This document shows positions 1 to 5,762 of a stretch of 6,662 nucleotides of DNA, piece by piece; positions within the stretch are counted from its first letter, which is position 1; every line of letters begins with the position of its first letter. This DNA comes from Planctomycetota bacterium (GTDB lineage: Bacteria; Planctomycetota; Planctomycetia; Isosphaerales; Isosphaeraceae): contig JAJYCH010000278.1 of NCBI GenBank assembly GCA_021778575.1, positions 1-6,662 on the forward strand, written 5' to 3'. The notes below the pieces were generated by a model, which was not told the DNA's origin, ran no database searches, and saw nothing but the letters and a program-made list of their open reading frames with translations. The position numbers and the translations under genes are program-made.

Positions 1-1
1 C

Positions 2-229
2 GCCGACGCACTCCTGAAAGCCGATGACGAGGCCCGTCTGAACGACATGATGGGTTCGTTTTTGAAGATGCAGCGCGAGGGGCGCGAGATCGACGCCGGG
101 CTCGACGCGATGGAGGCGAAACTCGACCTGATGGACCGGATGGAAGCGGCTCGGCCGAGAAATTCCGCCCAGTTTGCCCCGGTTAACACGGCGGTGGACG
201 TGCCGATGACGATCGGCCGGGGTCGCTGA
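2..229 (+). CDS. C-terminal end of an unrecognised protein (5' truncated by window edge)
   Basis: The frame is open from the first bases of the window to a TGA at 227-229, giving about 75 residues of a C-terminus. An internal ATG at 47 exists, but the frame stays open upstream of it with sensible residues (ADALLKADDEARLND), so I read this as the tail of a longer gene. The visible part has a highly charged, probably helical stretch with heptad-like spacing of Leu/Met (GREIDAGLDAMEAKLDLMDRMEAA), suggesting a short coiled coil. A Pro/Ala/Val-rich, probably disordered tail ends in GRGR. No catalytic motif or recognised domain is present, and I do not recognise the family. It is convergent with the kinase gene at 538-4575. 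Third positions are mostly G/C as in its neighbours, which supports real coding. Confidence 0.6.
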   Translation, partial: ADALLKADDEARLNDMMGSFLKMQREGREIDAGLDAMEAKLDLMDRMEAARPRNSAQFAPVNTAVDVPMTIGRGR

Positions 230-249
230 GCGACCTCACCCAGCTTTGA

Positions 250-262
250 GCCGAAAATCGGC
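250..262 (+). terminator. Weak hairpin after the first gene
   Basis: GCCGA (250-254) and TCGGC (258-262) form a 5-bp stem with an AAA loop, 20 bp after the stop of the first gene. There is no T-run behind it, so it would be a poor intrinsic terminator. It is recorded only because of its position. Confidence 0.2.
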
Positions 263-306
263 CTGTTCAACCAGGTCCGGCGTTCGCGGTCCGCGCCTTG
301 GGAAGA

Positions 307-516
307 GGGCGGAGCCGCATCATAATCCAGTAGGGTGGGCTCGGCCCAATACCGTCAAATGAACGTTAAGCTGCGTAGCACCAAGGAGTTTTGTCCCCTC
401 CCCCCTTGTGGGGGAGGGAGTCAGAAAGACTGCCGCTGCTGACTGTTACGGCTCATTTGACGGTATTGCGCTTACGCTCGACCCACCCGACTTCTGGAAC
501 GGATGCGGCGACGCCG
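307..516. repeat. Long imperfect inverted repeat (MITE-like or intergenic palindromic element)
   Basis: Two arms of about 55-65 bp (about 307-362 and 453-516) are imperfect inverted copies around a 90-bp centre. Matching blocks occur in the same order in both arms. GGCG (308-311) matches CGCC (512-515), and GCCGCATC (314-321) matches GATGCGGC (502-509). TCCAG (326-330) matches CTGGA (494-498), and GGGTGGG (333-339) matches CCCACCC (482-488). The longest block is a perfect 16-mer, CAATACCGTCAAATGA (347-362) against TCATTTGACGGTATTG (453-468). The element fills most of the gap between two convergent genes and ends about 20 bp from the kinase stop. No open frame within it looks coding, and I see no clear target-site duplication. 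It could be a non-autonomous mobile element, a REP-type intergenic repeat, or a bidirectional terminator/mRNA 3' structure. The inverted repeat is seen directly; its nature is inferred. Confidence 0.7.
396..418. repeat. Nested C/G-rich hairpin in the centre of the inverted repeat
   Basis: CCCTCCCCC (396-404) pairs perfectly with GGGGGAGGG (410-418) across a 5-base loop, CTTGT. The 9-bp all-purine/all-pyrimidine stem sits between the arms of the larger inverted repeat, so the element is a hairpin within a hairpin. No T-run follows on either strand, so intrinsic termination is possible but not clearly signalled. C-rich/G-rich palindromes of this look are common as dispersed intergenic repeats, so it may be a second repeat inserted into the first. 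Confidence 0.6.
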
Positions 517-537
517 CGTTACGAATCAACGAAAAAG

Positions 538-3500
538 TCACCCGGTCGGTTTTTCGTTCACCGGACCAAGCATTTCGAGATGGCGGGTTGCCTCGGCGGC
601 GAGCTGTTCCCATTGATTGCGGATGGGACGATGGACCGACTCGATCGCCCGGTCATCACCCCGTTCGCCGAGCGTCACCAGCTCGTGACAGGCCGCCGCC
701 AAGTCCGTCGCTCCCACGGTCAAGAAGGCTCCCTGGAGGCCGTGCGCCTCCCATGAGACCTGAGGGCCATCCCGGTCCTGGACCGCTTTTTCCAGACGTC
801 CGAGTCGCACGGGCACGTCCTTCAACATCACTTCGAGAACCTCGCGGATGAGCTTCTGGTTGTTCCCGAACGCCTCCTCGATCGCCTCGATGGAGTAAGG
901 CCGGCAGTCTGGCTCGGGCGGGCCTCCTTTGCCCGGCGTCGGCCGCTCGACGCCGAAACCCCAGGTGAGGAGGGCCTCGCGAAGCGGGCCAAGTTTGAGC
1001 GGTTTCGTGAGATAGCCGTCCATCCCGGCCGCCAGGCACCGCTCGCGGTCCCCCTGCATCGCGTGCGCCGTCAAGGCGATGATGGGGATATGGCGGCCCG
1101 ATGCTCGCTCGCGGTCGCGGATCGCGGTCGTGGCGTCGATGCCGTCCAGTTCGGGCATCTGGACGTCCATCAAGACCAGGTCGTAGCAACCTCGTTGGAC
1201 AGCCTCGATCGCCTCGCGGCCGTTGCCGACGGACTCCACGGCGCAGCCGAGCCGCTCCGCCAGCCCGATCACCACCATGCGATTGACCTGATTGTCCTCG
1301 GCCAGAAGGATGTTCAGGGGCGACGGCAGCCGCAAACGCTGGTCGACGACATCCCGCTGATCGGTCCGGAGCGCGACGGGGATCGAGACGGCCCGGCGGA
1401 GAATGTTGGACAATTGCGACCGCCGGATCGGCTTGGTCAAGCGAGCGGACCAGAGAACCGGGTCGAATTCCTCGCTCGGATCGGCCCAGCCGAGCGAGGA
1501 GAGGAGCACCAGCGGGACATCGGCATGACGTGGGATGGCCTTGATGACCCGGGCGAGCTGCTCGCCATCCATGACGGGCATCTTCTGATCGAGAAGGATG
1601 AGTTCGAAAGCCTCGTCCGCGTCCATCGCCAGGAGCCGGGCCAGGGCCTCGACGCCCGAGGCGGAGACCTCGGGACGGCAATCCCAGGATTGGAGCGTGT
1701 CCCGGAGGATCTCGCGATTGGTCTCCTGGTCATCGACGACCAGGACGCGGAGCCCCCGCAACCCGTCGGCCGACACGTCGGGCTCACCTTGCCCCCGGCC
1801 CAGGGAGACCTCGAACCAGAAGGTGCTTCCCAGGCCGGGGCGGCTCTCCAGGCCGATCGTCCCGCCCATGAGTCGCACCAGTTTCCGGCAGATCGCCAGG
1901 CCCAGTCCCGTGCCGCCATGAGAGCGACGGCTGCCGCCATCGACCTGCGTGAAGCTGTCGAAGATATCGACCTGGCGCTCCTCGGGGATGCCGATACCGG
2001 TATCCCGGACCCGAATTCGGAGCCGGGTGACCTGGCCGTCATCGGCGATTGGATCGGCCTCCAGGTCGACCGTGCCGTGATCGGTGAACTTGACGGCATT
2101 GCCGGCCAGATTGGTGAGGACCTGACGAATCCGGACCGGGTCGCCCACCAGCCGGCCGGGGACATCGGGCGCGATCCGGCAACGGATCTCCAGCCCCTTC
2201 CGGTCGGCGCTGGGGGCGAGCAGGTCGACCACTTCCTCCATCACCGTGCGAAGGTCAAAGTCCGTCGCCTCGATCGTCAACCGGCCGGCCTCGATCTTGG
2301 AAAAGTCGAGGATATCGTTGATGACCGTCATCAGGGCCTCACCGCTGGTCCGGATCGTCTCGGCGTAGCGGCGCTGGAGGTCATTGAGCTGGGTGTCCAG
2401 GAGCAGTTCGGTCATGCCGACCACTCCGTTCATCGGCGTCCGGATCTCGTGGCTCATGTTGGCCAGGAAATCCCCCTTGGCCCCGGTGGCGGCGACGGCC
2501 TGGTCGCGGGCTCGACGGAGTTCCTCGCGCTGCTCTCGACGTTCGGTGACGTCCTGAACCGTGCCCCGGAGCCTGACGACCTGGCCGTTCGGATCGCGGA
2601 CGGCCTCGCCCCGGGCGATGATCCAGCGATGAACGCCGTCGCCGCCGATCATCTCCAGCTCGACCTCGTAAGGCTCGCCGGTCTCCAGGGCGCGGCGGAC
2701 CGCCGAGTCACGAAGGGCGAGGCTCTCGGGGGTGAAGAGATGGTCATGCCCGGCATAACGAGACGGCGTTATCGTCTGGTCCCGGGCGGCGATCCGATAG
2801 AGTTCGTCGGACCAGGTGACAACGTCGGCGACCGCGTCCCACTCCCAGCTACCGACTCCGGCCAGCCGTTGCGACTCGCGGAGCGCCCGGTTGGCCAGGG
2901 CCAGCTCGGCGGTCCGCTCGCGGACTCGCTGCTCCAGGCTCTCGTTGAGAAGACGGATCTGGGACTCCGAATCCTTCCGCTCGGTGATGTCGAGATTAAC
3001 GCCGACCATCCGGGTCGGATTGCCGTCGTCATCGAAAAAGGCGCCGCCTCGGCCGGCGAGCCAGTGAACCGAACCGTCGGGCCAGACGACGCGATATTCG
3101 ACCTCGTAGGGGACGCCGGGAGCCAGGGCGCGCCGGGCGGCCTCGCGGACCCGATCGCGATCGTCGTGATGAACGATGCTCAGGTATTCCGGGAAGTTCT
3201 CGAACGGCCGATCATCGGGTCGTCCATAGAGAAGGGCAAGCGAATCCTGGTAGGAGATTCGATCGTCGGCGATCTCCCACTCCCAGTGGGCGAGCCGGGC
3301 GGCGGCGAGGGCTCGACGCTGCCGCTCCTCGGCCTGGCGCAACGCCCGCTCGGTCTCCCTGAGCTTCTTCTCGGCCCGCTTCTGCTCGTCGATGTCGGTG
3401 TTCGTCCCGATCCAACCGATCACCCGGTCATCGTCATCATGAGTGGGCACGATCCGGGTAAGGAACTGCCGGAATTGACCATCGGCCCCCCGGATCGGGA

Positions 3501-4575
3501 AGACCATCTCAAACGGCCGGCCGTTGACAATCGAACCGTTCCAGCGTTCCAGGACTTCCGGGAGGACCTCGGGGTCGTGGACCGATTGCCACCCCCAGCC
3601 TTCCATCGACTCGGGTTTCGTGCCGGTGTAGTCGTACCAGCGCCGGTTGTACCAGTCGATGTGGCCGTCGGCCCGAGCCATCCAGGCGAGTTGCGGGATC
3701 GACTCGGCAAGCAGGCGGAACTTCTCCTCGCTCCGCCTCACCATCGCTTCCGCCTGCTTGCTCGCGCTGATATCACGGACGATCTTGGAGATTCCCACGA
3801 TCTGCCCGGCAGGGTTGAGGATCGGAGACATCGTCAGGGAGACGTCGAGCCGACGCCCGTCTCGGGTCAACCGGACCGACTCGAAATGATCGACCTTCTC
3901 GCCGCGGCGAAGCCGCTCCAGGACCATCGAATTTTCGTGAAGACGTTCGCGGGGGATCAGGAACGCGATCGGCCGGCCAATCGCCTCGGCGGCCCGGTAG
4001 CCGAAGATCCGCTCGGCACCGCGATTCCAGGAAGTGATCGCCCCGTCGAGGTCCCTGCCGACGATCGCGTCCTGGGACGACTCGACGATCGTCGCCAGGT
4101 ACGCCCGGTCGACCTCGGCGCGTTTCAGGTCATCGATCGCGCGGGTCAGCTCGGCCGTCCGCTCGGCGATCACCCGCTCCAGCTCGATCGGACTCTGCAT
4201 CGCCACCAGGGTCGGCCAGGCCTGGCGGATCGACCAGGCCGTCCAGACCGAGACCAAGCCGGTGGCGACCAGGACATGCCCCGAGAGCCGGTACATCGGA
4301 TAAAAGAACGCGAGCATGTCGAGAAAGTGGCCCAGCCCGCAGAAACCGATGAACAGCGTCAACGAGCGGATGACACCCCGAAACGGCGACCATTCCAGGC
4401 GACGGAATCCCATCTGCCAGATCATCACCGGCACAACGATGTAGGCTAACCAGATCATCGCGTTGCCCGCGACGTGTTCCCAGACGAGCCAGTCGCGCCA
4501 GAGACCGCAGAACCGTCGAGGCACGAACCCGTCGGAACTGAACAGGCGGCCGAAAACGTTTGACAACCAGGACAT
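538..4575 (-). CDS. Membrane-bound hybrid sensor histidine kinase with ethylene-receptor-like N-terminus, 4 PAS, 2 receivers and Hpt
   Basis: A 1345-residue sensor kinase that should autophosphorylate on His and pass phosphate His-Asp-His-Asp within one chain. Residues below are numbered from the ATG at 4575. Three membrane helices lie at about 36-55, 68-91 and 97-120 and resemble the ETR1-type ethylene/copper-binding domain (LAY at 43-45, Pro49, FCGLGH with Cys79 and His83). Coiled-coil linkers follow (about 129-158, 398-420, 540-568, 680-700). Four PAS/PAC domains lie at about 151-274, 280-401, 421-534 and 566-681. HisKA has [10 protein letters not shown] with His709. HATPase has an N box (Asn822, Asn826), G1 DTGIGIPEE from 858 and G2 GGTGLGLAI. 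Receiver 1 has Asp948/949, phospho-acceptor Asp996 and Lys1048; receiver 2 has Glu1093/Asp1094, Asp1137, Thr1169 and Lys1191. Hpt has His1278 in AHGLQGAF. The frame also opens at a TTG at 4608, but ATG 4575 is preferred because a candidate -10 lies about 50 bp upstream. Neither start has a well-spaced Shine-Dalgarno; the nearest AGGA is 15 bases away. No separate response regulator is adjacent. Confidence 0.95.
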   Translation of the reverse strand: MSWLSNVFGRLFSSDGFVPRRFCGLWRDWLVWEHVAGNAMIWLAYIVVPVMIWQMGFRRLEWSPFRGVIRSLTLFIGFCGLGHFLDMLAFFYPMYRLSGHVLVATGLVSVWTAWSIRQAWPTLVAMQSPIELERVIAERTAELTRAIDDLKRAEVDRAYLATIVESSQDAIVGRDLDGAITSWNRGAERIFGYRAAEAIGRPIAFLIPRERLHENSMVLERLRRGEKVDHFESVRLTRDGRRLDVSLTMSPILNPAGQIVGISKIVRDISASKQAEAMVRRSEEKFRLLAESIPQLAWMARADGHIDWYNRRWYDYTGTKPESMEGWGWQSVHDPEVLPEVLERWNGSIVNGRPFEMVFPIRGADGQFRQFLTRIVPTHDDDDRVIGWIGTNTDIDEQKRAEKKLRETERALRQAEERQRRALAAARLAHWEWEIADDRISYQDSLALLYGRPDDRPFENFPEYLSIVHHDDRDRVREAARRALAPGVPYEVEYRVVWPDGSVHWLAGRGGAFFDDDGNPTRMVGVNLDITERKDSESQIRLLNESLEQRVRERTAELALANRALRESQRLAGVGSWEWDAVADVVTWSDELYRIAARDQTITPSRYAGHDHLFTPESLALRDSAVRRALETGEPYEVELEMIGGDGVHRWIIARGEAVRDPNGQVVRLRGTVQDVTERREQREELRRARDQAVAATGAKGDFLANMSHEIRTPMNGVVGMTELLLDTQLNDLQRRYAETIRTSGEALMTVINDILDFSKIEAGRLTIEATDFDLRTVMEEVVDLLAPSADRKGLEIRCRIAPDVPGRLVGDPVRIRQVLTNLAGNAVKFTDHGTVDLEADPIADDGQVTRLRIRVRDTGIGIPEERQVDIFDSFTQVDGGSRRSHGGTGLGLAICRKLVRLMGGTIGLESRPGLGSTFWFEVSLGRGQGEPDVSADGLRGLRVLVVDDQETNREILRDTLQSWDCRPEVSASGVEALARLLAMDADEAFELILLDQKMPVMDGEQLARVIKAIPRHADVPLVLLSSLGWADPSEEFDPVLWSARLTKPIRRSQLSNILRRAVSIPVALRTDQRDVVDQRLRLPSPLNILLAEDNQVNRMVVIGLAERLGCAVESVGNGREAIEAVQRGCYDLVLMDVQMPELDGIDATTAIRDRERASGRHIPIIALTAHAMQGDRERCLAAGMDGYLTKPLKLGPLREALLTWGFGVERPTPGKGGPPEPDCRPYSIEAIEEAFGNNQKLIREVLEVMLKDVPVRLGRLEKAVQDRDGPQVSWEAHGLQGAFLTVGATDLAAACHELVTLGERGDDRAIESVHRPIRNQWEQLAAEATRHLEMLGPVNEKPTG
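4216..4470 (-). other. ETR1-like three-helix sensor region inside the kinase
   Basis: This segment encodes residues about 36-120 of the kinase. The preceding PRRFCGLW stretch, the LAY-x-x-x-P of helix 1, the C-G-x-x-H of helix 2, the following LSG, the S-x-x-TA of helix 3 and the 'SP-x-x-L' exit into a coiled coil all fall in the order I remember for bacterial ethylene-binding-like kinases. In ETR1 the equivalent Cys65 and His69 bind copper(I), and Asp25, Tyr32 and Pro36 in helix 1 are needed for ethylene binding. Here Cys79, His83, Tyr45 and Pro49 are present, but the Asp position is Asn38, the Glu38 position is Met51, and the helix-3 Lys position is Leu102. The alignment was made by eye from memory. 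The domain assignment is moderately secure; copper or ethylene binding is not shown. Confidence 0.6.
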
Positions 4576-4621
4576 GAGGGGCGAATCCGATCCTGAGGTC
4601 ACTCTCAATGACGGGTCTGAA

Positions 4622-4630
4622 ATTCTAACA
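4622..4630 (-). promoter_or_regulatory. Candidate extended -10 element for the kinase gene
   Basis: Read on the minus strand this is TGTTAGAAT, a TGn extension plus TAGAAT (5 of 6 to TATAAT), continuing as TTC. It lies about 50 bp before the ATG at 4575, leaving a plausible 40-base leader. A TTG start at 4608 would be almost leaderless. No good -35 is present at 16-18 bp, as is usual for extended -10 promoters. The same TGnTAGAATTTC string occurs before the ATC-hydrolase-like gene. Confidence 0.4.
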
Positions 4631-4835
4631 CCTGGATAAGATCGGCGAACCGGACGGGCCTGGCCAGGAAGTCATCGCTCGGCCCGCTACGCGCTTCGGC
4701 GAGGGCCCACCTCGAATCATCGAAGCGGACGCGATCGAATCAGGCAAGATCGCCGATATGTCCCAGGCGGCCGAACCGCCCCATTCGATCCTCAACCATC
4801 AAACGGATCGGGCAGACGATGACGTCTCGCGATGA

Positions 4836-4867
4836 CGGAATCGGGACACAACGTCGTGTCGGAATCG
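4836..4867. repeat. Near-palindrome flanked by CGGAATCG direct repeats
   Basis: GACACAACGTCGTGTC (4845-4860) matches its own reverse complement at 14 of 16 positions. It is flanked by two copies of CGGAATCG (4836-4843 and 4860-4867), 24 bp apart. The size and symmetry would suit a dimeric regulator's operator. However, it is about 260 bp upstream of the kinase start and about 190 bp downstream of the next gene, so a role is unclear. Confidence 0.3.
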
Positions 4868-4931
4868 ATGAATTTTCGAAAGTTCATCTCATGCCATGAT
4901 AGATGATTCGCGCCGATCGAACCAGAGGCGA

Positions 4932-4949
4932 GGGCGGAATTTATCGCCC
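4932..4949 (-). terminator. Small hairpin downstream of the ATC-hydrolase-like gene
   Basis: GGGCG (4932-4936) and CGCCC (4945-4949) form a 5-bp stem with an AT-rich 8-base loop, 100 bp past the stop at 5049. There is no U-tract on the minus-strand exit side, so termination here is only a possibility. Confidence 0.2.
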
Positions 4950-5048
4950 GACCTGCCCGCCACCGAAATCCACGGTTCGCGAGGCCACGGAACTTCACTC
5001 CACTTGTTCGGCGGCTTGATCGAAAACCACGGCTTGATCGCGAGCGGG

Positions 5049-5549
5049 TCAACCGGGTGGATCAGACTGTTTCGACGTGAACCGAAAATCGCAATGCGAC
5101 GCCCCTTCCATCAAGGTCTGGGTTCTCTTGAGAGTGATCTCGGGGTTGAACCCCTCGACCAGGGCGAAGTCTCGACAGCAGGAGAGACCGGCGCCCAGGT
5201 CAGCCAGGCCGAGCGATCGGTACATCTCGGCATACTTGCAGCGTTTAACGTTAAAGTCGAGTCGCTCGGCCGATTTTTCGAGAATTTCGAGTTCGAGGGC
5301 TCCCCCCTCGGTCCAGTGGTCAATCCCCCGGGTGAAGGCTCCGAGGGTCGACTCGCCTAGTTGAGCCGCCAGGTCGGCCCCCGCTTCGTGAGCCAGGTTC
5401 ACAATCACCCGACGGACGATCTCCAGGGTCGGCTCGAGTCCTAACTCGGCGGCGAACCCCCGGATCAACGGGCCGACGATCCTGGCCTCGATCTCGCGAC
5501 GCTGGAGTAAAGTCAGGCCGATCGACGGTATTTCCGGGTCGGACGCCAT
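5049..5549 (-). CDS. L-2-amino-thiazoline-4-carboxylic acid (ATC) hydrolase family protein
   Basis: A 166-residue protein that I recognise by its conserved blocks as the ATC hydrolase family. They are LQRREIEARIVGPLI (about 15-29), FNVKRCKYAEMYRSLGL (99-115), LSCCRDFALVEGFNP (122-136), a KRTQTLMEGA segment (141-150) and HCDFRF (152-157). The founding enzymes, from Pseudomonas cysteine production from thiazoline, open the ring of ATC to a carbamoyl-cysteine; most family members are uncharacterised. Cys104, Cys124, Cys125 and Cys153 are visible and could be catalytic or metal-binding, which is an inference. No signal peptide or membrane helix is seen, so it is probably cytoplasmic. The frame is open for 40 more codons upstream (to 5669), but ATG 5549 is preferred. 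It has an AGGA 8 bases upstream and an extended -10 beyond that, and the family similarity begins just after it. No cysteine or thiazoline pathway gene is adjacent, so the substrate here is unknown. Confidence 0.8.
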   Translation of the reverse strand: MASDPEIPSIGLTLLQRREIEARIVGPLIRGFAAELGLEPTLEIVRRVIVNLAHEAGADLAAQLGESTLGAFTRGIDHWTEGGALELEILEKSAERLDFNVKRCKYAEMYRSLGLADLGAGLSCCRDFALVEGFNPEITLKRTQTLMEGASHCDFRFTSKQSDPPG

Positions 5550-5557
5550 GTTCCGGT

Positions 5558-5561
5558 TCCT
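5558..5561 (-). promoter_or_regulatory. Ribosome binding site deciding the start of the ATC-hydrolase-like gene
   Basis: AGGA on the minus strand lies 8 bases before the ATG at 5549. It favours this start over the longer open frame reaching 5669, whose extra N-terminus would also run through the candidate promoter. Confidence 0.5.
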
Positions 5562-5602
5562 GAGATTCGCCTGAGAAAGCCGATTGATTGATCCGTCGAG
5601 AA

Positions 5603-5611
5603 ATTCTAGCA
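5603..5611 (-). promoter_or_regulatory. Candidate extended -10 element for the ATC-hydrolase-like gene
   Basis: On the minus strand this reads TGCTAGAAT followed by TTC, the same TGnTAGAATTTC pattern as upstream of the kinase. It sits about 60 bp before the ATG at 5549. No convincing -35 is present at normal spacing. Confidence 0.4.
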
Positions 5612-5671
5612 GACGCGGGCCAGCGAATCTTGTACCATCAAGACAAGGACGAATTCCCTCGGTCAACACCC

Positions 5672-5700
5672 TTGCCCACGAAATGATAGCAAGCTACGAT
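5672..5700 (+). promoter_or_regulatory. Candidate -35/-10 pair for the rightmost gene
   Basis: TTGCCC (5672-5677) and TACGAT (5695-5700) are 17 bp apart, each matching 4 of 6 bases of the housekeeping consensus. The predicted start site would leave a leader of about 55 bases before ATG 5763. It lies in the divergent gap, about 60 bp from the opposing candidate -10. In high-GC DNA such pairs arise by chance, so this is tentative. Confidence 0.3.
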
Positions 5701-5762
5701 CCGATGTGAGCCCGTGAAATCCAGTGGATCTTCGGCGACTTGTGAAAGTTGAGGTCGAGACC

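Larger units (their letters stand above)
4576..5048. other. Gene-free stretch between kinase and ATC-hydrolase-like gene
   Basis: There are 473 bp without a convincing gene. A minus-strand open frame at 4792-5052 would begin with TTG and encode an Arg/Ser-rich, low-complexity product with no domain; I do not call it. The stretch holds the candidate kinase promoter near 4622-4630, a near-palindrome at 4845-4860 flanked by CGGAATCG repeats, a small hairpin at 4932-4949, and a direct repeat of GGCTTGATCG (5013-5022 and 5031-5040). AT content rises locally around 4865-4915. Nothing in it looks like a tRNA or a riboswitch to me. Confidence 0.5.

Noticed and set aside
391..851. Two overlapping plus-strand open frames beginning inside the inverted repeat
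   Set aside because: They start within the repeat hairpin and run antisense into the kinase Hpt region. There is no ribosome site or domain support.
1063..4449. Very long plus-strand open frame (over 1100 codons) opposite the kinase
   Set aside because: It is the antisense of a clear kinase gene with every domain motif intact. Long antisense frames are expected where codons are GC-rich. The product shows no domain and is dominated by Asp/Gly/Arg/Pro.
4573..4608. TTG at 4608 as the kinase start
   Set aside because: It adds 11 residues with no clear Shine-Dalgarno and would leave almost no leader after the candidate -10. ATG 4575 is more likely, although not proven.
5013..5040. Two copies of GGCTTGATCG as a possible CRISPR or iteron start
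   Set aside because: There are only two 10-bp copies 18 bp apart with no further units. This is too little for an array or an origin.
4792..5052. Minus-strand 86-codon open frame after the ATC-hydrolase-like gene
   Set aside because: It would start with TTG overlapping the previous stop, has no Shine-Dalgarno, and is Arg/Ser-rich without domain features. It does not look like protein.
4896..5364. Plus-strand open frames opposite the ATC-hydrolase-like gene
   Set aside because: They are antisense to well-conserved family blocks of the minus-strand protein. One starts in non-coding sequence and neither has recognisable motifs.
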